Below, one piece after another: positions 21,616-24,040 of a stretch of 24,040 nucleotides of DNA (position 1 is its first letter; each line of letters begins with the position of its first letter). This DNA comes from an uncultured Thermomicrobia bacterium (GTDB taxonomy: Bacteria > Chloroflexota > Chloroflexia > Thermomicrobiales > JALYUS01), in the NCBI GenBank assembly GCA_937968015.1, contig CALBSO010000063.1, positions 1-24,040 on the forward strand, read 5' to 3'. Both the position numbers and the translations under genes were made by a program. The notes beneath the pieces are model-generated. The model was not told where the DNA came from. It worked only from the letters and a program-made list of their open reading frames with translations, and made no database searches.

Positions 21616-23277
21616 ATGCTTGCCTACCAGCGCGCTGGATTCCGCTACGCCGCGTATGCACGCCCCGGAATGACTGAGCGGCAGCGGGCGGCGGTCACGG
21701 ATGTGGACCTTGCCGTGCCGCATGGAGACGCCCTGCTCCTACTCGGCGAGAGTGGGTCGGGAAAGTCCACGCTCGTACGGATGGCAAACGGGCTGATCCC
21801 CCATTTCCACAGCGGTGAGTTCAGCGGCACGGTGCGCGTGGAGAGCCACGACACCCGCACGCGCGCCGTCCGCGACCTCGCGCGCACCGTCGGTGTCGTC
21901 TTTCAAAACCATGAGGCGCAGTTATTCAATGCGACGGTGGAGCGCGAGTTGGCGTTCGGCCCGCGTCATCAGGGGCTTGCCCGTGCGGAAATCACCATGC
22001 GCATCCATGCGGCGGCGGAACAAACGGGAATTACCCATCTCCTGTCGCGCCCGACGACGCATCTCTCCGGGGGCGAGCGCGCGCGCGTCGCAATCGCGGG
22101 CGTGCTGACGATGCAGCCGCCACTGTTGATGCTCGATGAACCGTCCGCGGCGCTCGACCCAATGGCCGCGGATGCGTTGTGGACGCTCCTCGCCGATCGC
22201 CTCCGGCACGGTACGACCATCGCCGTCACCGAACACCGTCCCGGTCGCCTCTGGGAAAACGCTACGTCCGTCGCCGCCATGCATGAGGGCAAGCTGGGCG
22301 TGCATGGCACACCGGAAGATATACTGCGGGCATCGGACCGGGCATCCGATCTGCCGGTGCCCGCTATCGCGCGATTGTGCATGGAGGCCCGCCTGCCGGA
22401 GCGGCCCCGCACGATACCCGAAGCGATCGAAATCCTGCGCGCTCGGCAACTGATGATACAGCCCCGACCGACGGAGACCGCGGCTCCGGGTGATCCATTG
22501 CTCGTCGCGGAAGCGATCCGTTATGAGCGGGATGGTCGCCTTGTGCTGAACAGCATAGACCTACAGGTGCATCGCGGGGAGACTGTCGCGCTCGTCGGGG
22601 CAAACGGCGCGGGCAAGACGACCCTGCTCCGCCTTCTCGCCGGATTGACGCGCCCGGAGAGTGGCCGGATCATCGGCGGCGACGGCACGACGCTACCGCG
22701 CCACCAGATTGGCATGCTCCTCCAGAACGCGGACGACGCGCTCTTCTGTCGCACCGTACGCGAAGAAGTCGAATATAGCGCCCGCACGCTCAGGCGCTAT
22801 GACGCCGCGTGGATCGCGATGCTGATCGCACGCTTCGCTTTGGCATCACTGTTGGAGCGCCCGCCGCTCGGACTGAGCGATGGCGAGAAGCGGCGTGTCG
22901 CCCTCGCCGCGATGCTCGCGCACCGGCCGGCAATCGTCCTGCTCGATGAGCCGACTGCCGGCCAGGATCGCCAACGGCGGGAAGCGCTCGCCGGTGTTCT
23001 GACGACGCTCCGTGCGGACGGCGTTGGCGTCATCCTCGCGACGCACGACATGGAGTTCGCGGCGGCGCAGTGTACGCGATGGCTGATTCTCGCCGAGGGC
23101 GCGTTGATCGCCGATGCGCCCCCCGCGACGGTGATGAATGATCCGGCCCTGCTCACACACGCGCATCTCCTGCCCACGCCGATCGCCGATCTCGCGCGGG
23201 CGCTCGGCGTGCCATATACGGGCGAGAGTGTGGCGCTCGTGCCGATTCGCGACACCGTGCCGGGGAATGTGCGGTGA
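21616..23277 (+). CDS. ecfA: ECF transporter ATPase with two fused ABC domains (EcfA-EcfA')
   Basis: A 553-residue cytoplasmic ATPase with two complete nucleotide-binding domains. Domain 1: Walker A GESGSGKST (44-52), Q-loop VFQNHEAQLF (95-104), signature LSGGE (150-154), Walker B LLMLDEP with Asp174/Glu175, switch His207. Domain 2: Walker A GANGAGKTT (328-336), Q-loop LLQNADDALF (368-377), signature LSDGE (420-424), Walker B Asp444/Glu445, switch His477. The QN-x4-LF Q-loops are typical of ECF ATPases. Most ECF systems use two separate ATPases; this is the fused form. ATG 21616 starts 10 bases after thiW. In-frame alternatives at 21547 and 21559 overlap thiW and add non-domain residues, but 21616 lacks a clear Shine-Dalgarno, so the start is uncertain. 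It powers the ThiW importer. Confidence 0.93.
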   Translation: MLAYQRAGFRYAAYARPGMTERQRAAVTDVDLAVPHGDALLLLGESGSGKSTLVRMANGLIPHFHSGEFSGTVRVESHDTRTRAVRDLARTVGVVFQNHEAQLFNATVERELAFGPRHQGLARAEITMRIHAAAEQTGITHLLSRPTTHLSGGERARVAIAGVLTMQPPLLMLDEPSAALDPMAADALWTLLADRLRHGTTIAVTEHRPGRLWENATSVAAMHEGKLGVHGTPEDILRASDRASDLPVPAIARLCMEARLPERPRTIPEAIEILRARQLMIQPRPTETAAPGDPLLVAEAIRYERDGRLVLNSIDLQVHRGETVALVGANGAGKTTLLRLLAGLTRPESGRIIGGDGTTLPRHQIGMLLQNADDALFCRTVREEVEYSARTLRRYDAAWIAMLIARFALASLLERPPLGLSDGEKRRVALAAMLAHRPAIVLLDEPTAGQDRQRREALAGVLTTLRADGVGVILATHDMEFAAAQCTRWLILAEGALIADAPPATVMNDPALLTHAHLLPTPIADLARALGVPYTGESVALVPIRDTVPGNVR

Positions 23278-23930
23278 GACGTGACCCGCGCGCCAAACTC
23301 TGCCTCTATTGCACCGGGATCGCCGTGGCACTGATCACGAATACGCCCCCGGTGCTGCTCGTATGCTTCGTCATCGCGCTCCTCGTCGTCGGGCTTGTGC
23401 GTGGTCTGCGCCGTTGGTTGACAATGCTCCGATTACTCGCGCCAATGCTCGTGATGCTCGCCCTCTTTTCGGCAATCGGCAGTCGCCCCACGGATGCCGC
23501 CGCACCCGTGCTGAAACTACTGCTGCTCGGGACGATTTCGAGCGCCTTTTTCTCCGCGATCACCGTTGATGAACTGGGAGACGCCCTCACGCTGATGCAT
23601 GTGCCGCCGAGCGTCGCGTTCGTCCTCGTCGGCGGGATGCGCTATGCCCCGGCAATGCGCGAAAGTTGGGCCGCTCTTGGAGATGCGCGGCGCGCGCGGG
23701 GCGCGGACACCCCGCGGGGTATCCGCGCCCCCGCGGAACATGCCCGCATGCTTACGCCCGCCGTCGTTCGCGCACTACGGACAGCGGACGCGATGGCCGA
23801 AGCGATGGAGTCGCGCGGCTTCGGCGCATCGGGGGCCACGCGCATGGAAACGTATCGCTTGCGAGCGCCCGACTGGCTGGTTATCACGGGCAGTGTCGTT
23901 GCGTTCGCGTTGTATGTTGTCTGGAAATGA
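23274..23930 (+). CDS. ecfT: ECF transporter transmembrane component EcfT (CbiQ family)
   Basis: A 218-residue membrane coupling subunit. Hydrophobic segments occur at about 11-40, 52-70, 78-97, 110-124 and 200-217. The two X-R-G coupling motifs that contact the ATPases are present as ARG (141-143) and SRG (180-182, in AEAMESRGFG). The GTG start at 23274 overlaps the ecfA stop (GTGA), which fixes the start and indicates translational coupling. Together with ThiW and the fused ATPase it forms a complete ECF importer under TPP control. An interrupted palindrome lies within the sequence coding for the first XRG motif. Length is somewhat below the common 250-270 residues, with a short C terminus. 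Confidence 0.92.
   Translation: MRRDPRAKLCLYCTGIAVALITNTPPVLLVCFVIALLVVGLVRGLRRWLTMLRLLAPMLVMLALFSAIGSRPTDAAAPVLKLLLLGTISSAFFSAITVDELGDALTLMHVPPSVAFVLVGGMRYAPAMRESWAALGDARRARGADTPRGIRAPAEHARMLTPAVVRALRTADAMAEAMESRGFGASGATRMETYRLRAPDWLVITGSVVAFALYVVWK
23698..23731. repeat. Near-perfect palindrome inside ecfT
   Basis: GGGGCGCGGA (23698-23707) pairs with TCCGCGCCCC (23722-23731). Inside this, after a single mismatch, ACCCC (23709-23713) pairs with GGGGT (23716-23720) around a two-base centre. All 34 bases are coding and specify residues from the first XRG motif into the following cytoplasmic loop. The hairpin would be very stable in mRNA and could affect translation or act as a partial transcription barrier. 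Confidence 0.7.
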
Positions 23931-24040
23931 CAATGGGAGCGCAGGCACTGGTAGAGTAGGCTTCCACACCTAAGTAGGTAGCCAATCGAACTTGGACGAC
24001 TGCACACCGGCAATACGGAGTATCTCATCGGATGAACGGT
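23931..24040. other. Window end, no gene recognised
   Basis: The 110 bases after ecfT hold no convincing frame, hairpin or ribosome-binding site. An ATG at 24034 close to the edge could open a further gene but cannot be judged. Confidence 0.5.

Overview
This is a GC-rich bacterial draft-assembly fragment that opens at a contig edge. Bases 1-47 are not genomic: they are the end of an Illumina P7 oligo, an i7 index and the Nextera transposase adapter, so biology starts at base 48. The best guess for the source is an environmental or thermophilic Chloroflexota (Thermomicrobia-like). The main hint is the secreted protein at 15670-17289, whose C-terminal repeats (FGFPLT / FGYPIS plus FERxRFExHPE) I associate with that phylum. 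The placement is an inference.

Layout. (1) 48-1996, + strand: a 5'-truncated GalB-like PIG-L hydrolase, a NIPSNAP-family protein and a frameshifted aminoglycoside-phosphotransferase-fold kinase, closely packed. (2) 2124-5315: a 1063-residue Asp-box (BNR) beta-propeller protein without a signal peptide. (3) 5437-8268, + strand: an Ldh-family dehydrogenase, an AcuI-like reductase and a metallophosphoesterase. (4) 8278-10909, - strand: an operon of crotonase-family protein, class III CoA-transferase and PaaI-like thioesterase. (5) 11158-12366, - strand: an exported right-handed beta-helix protein. (6) 12894-14609 (+) and 14713-15471 (-): a convergent acyl-CoA synthetase and SDR dehydrogenase. 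(7) 15670-18659, + strand: the exported repeat protein and enolase. (8) 18702-19711, - strand: an Erm-type 23S rRNA methyltransferase preceded by a short leader ORF that looks like a macrolide-arrest attenuator. (9) 19950-23930, + strand: a sigma70-type promoter, a TPP riboswitch with an intrinsic terminator, then thiM, thiW, a two-domain ECF ATPase and EcfT.

How the genes fit together. Regions 1, 3, 4 and 6 form a CoA-based organic-acid catabolism neighbourhood: acid activation by ligation or CoA transfer, crotonase and dehydrogenase steps, reduction and thioester release. The substrate cannot be read from sequence. The GalB-like gene hints at an aromatic meta-cleavage branch. Region 9 is a complete thiazole salvage unit: ECF uptake by ThiW, EcfA and EcfT, phosphorylation by ThiM, and feedback by TPP. 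Region 8 is probably an intrinsic, inducible macrolide-lincosamide-streptogramin resistance locus.

At least seven unrelated perfect or near-perfect palindromes (10-17 bp arms) occur in gaps, at gene ends and twice inside coding sequence. No rRNA, tRNA, CRISPR array, transposase or phage gene was recognised.
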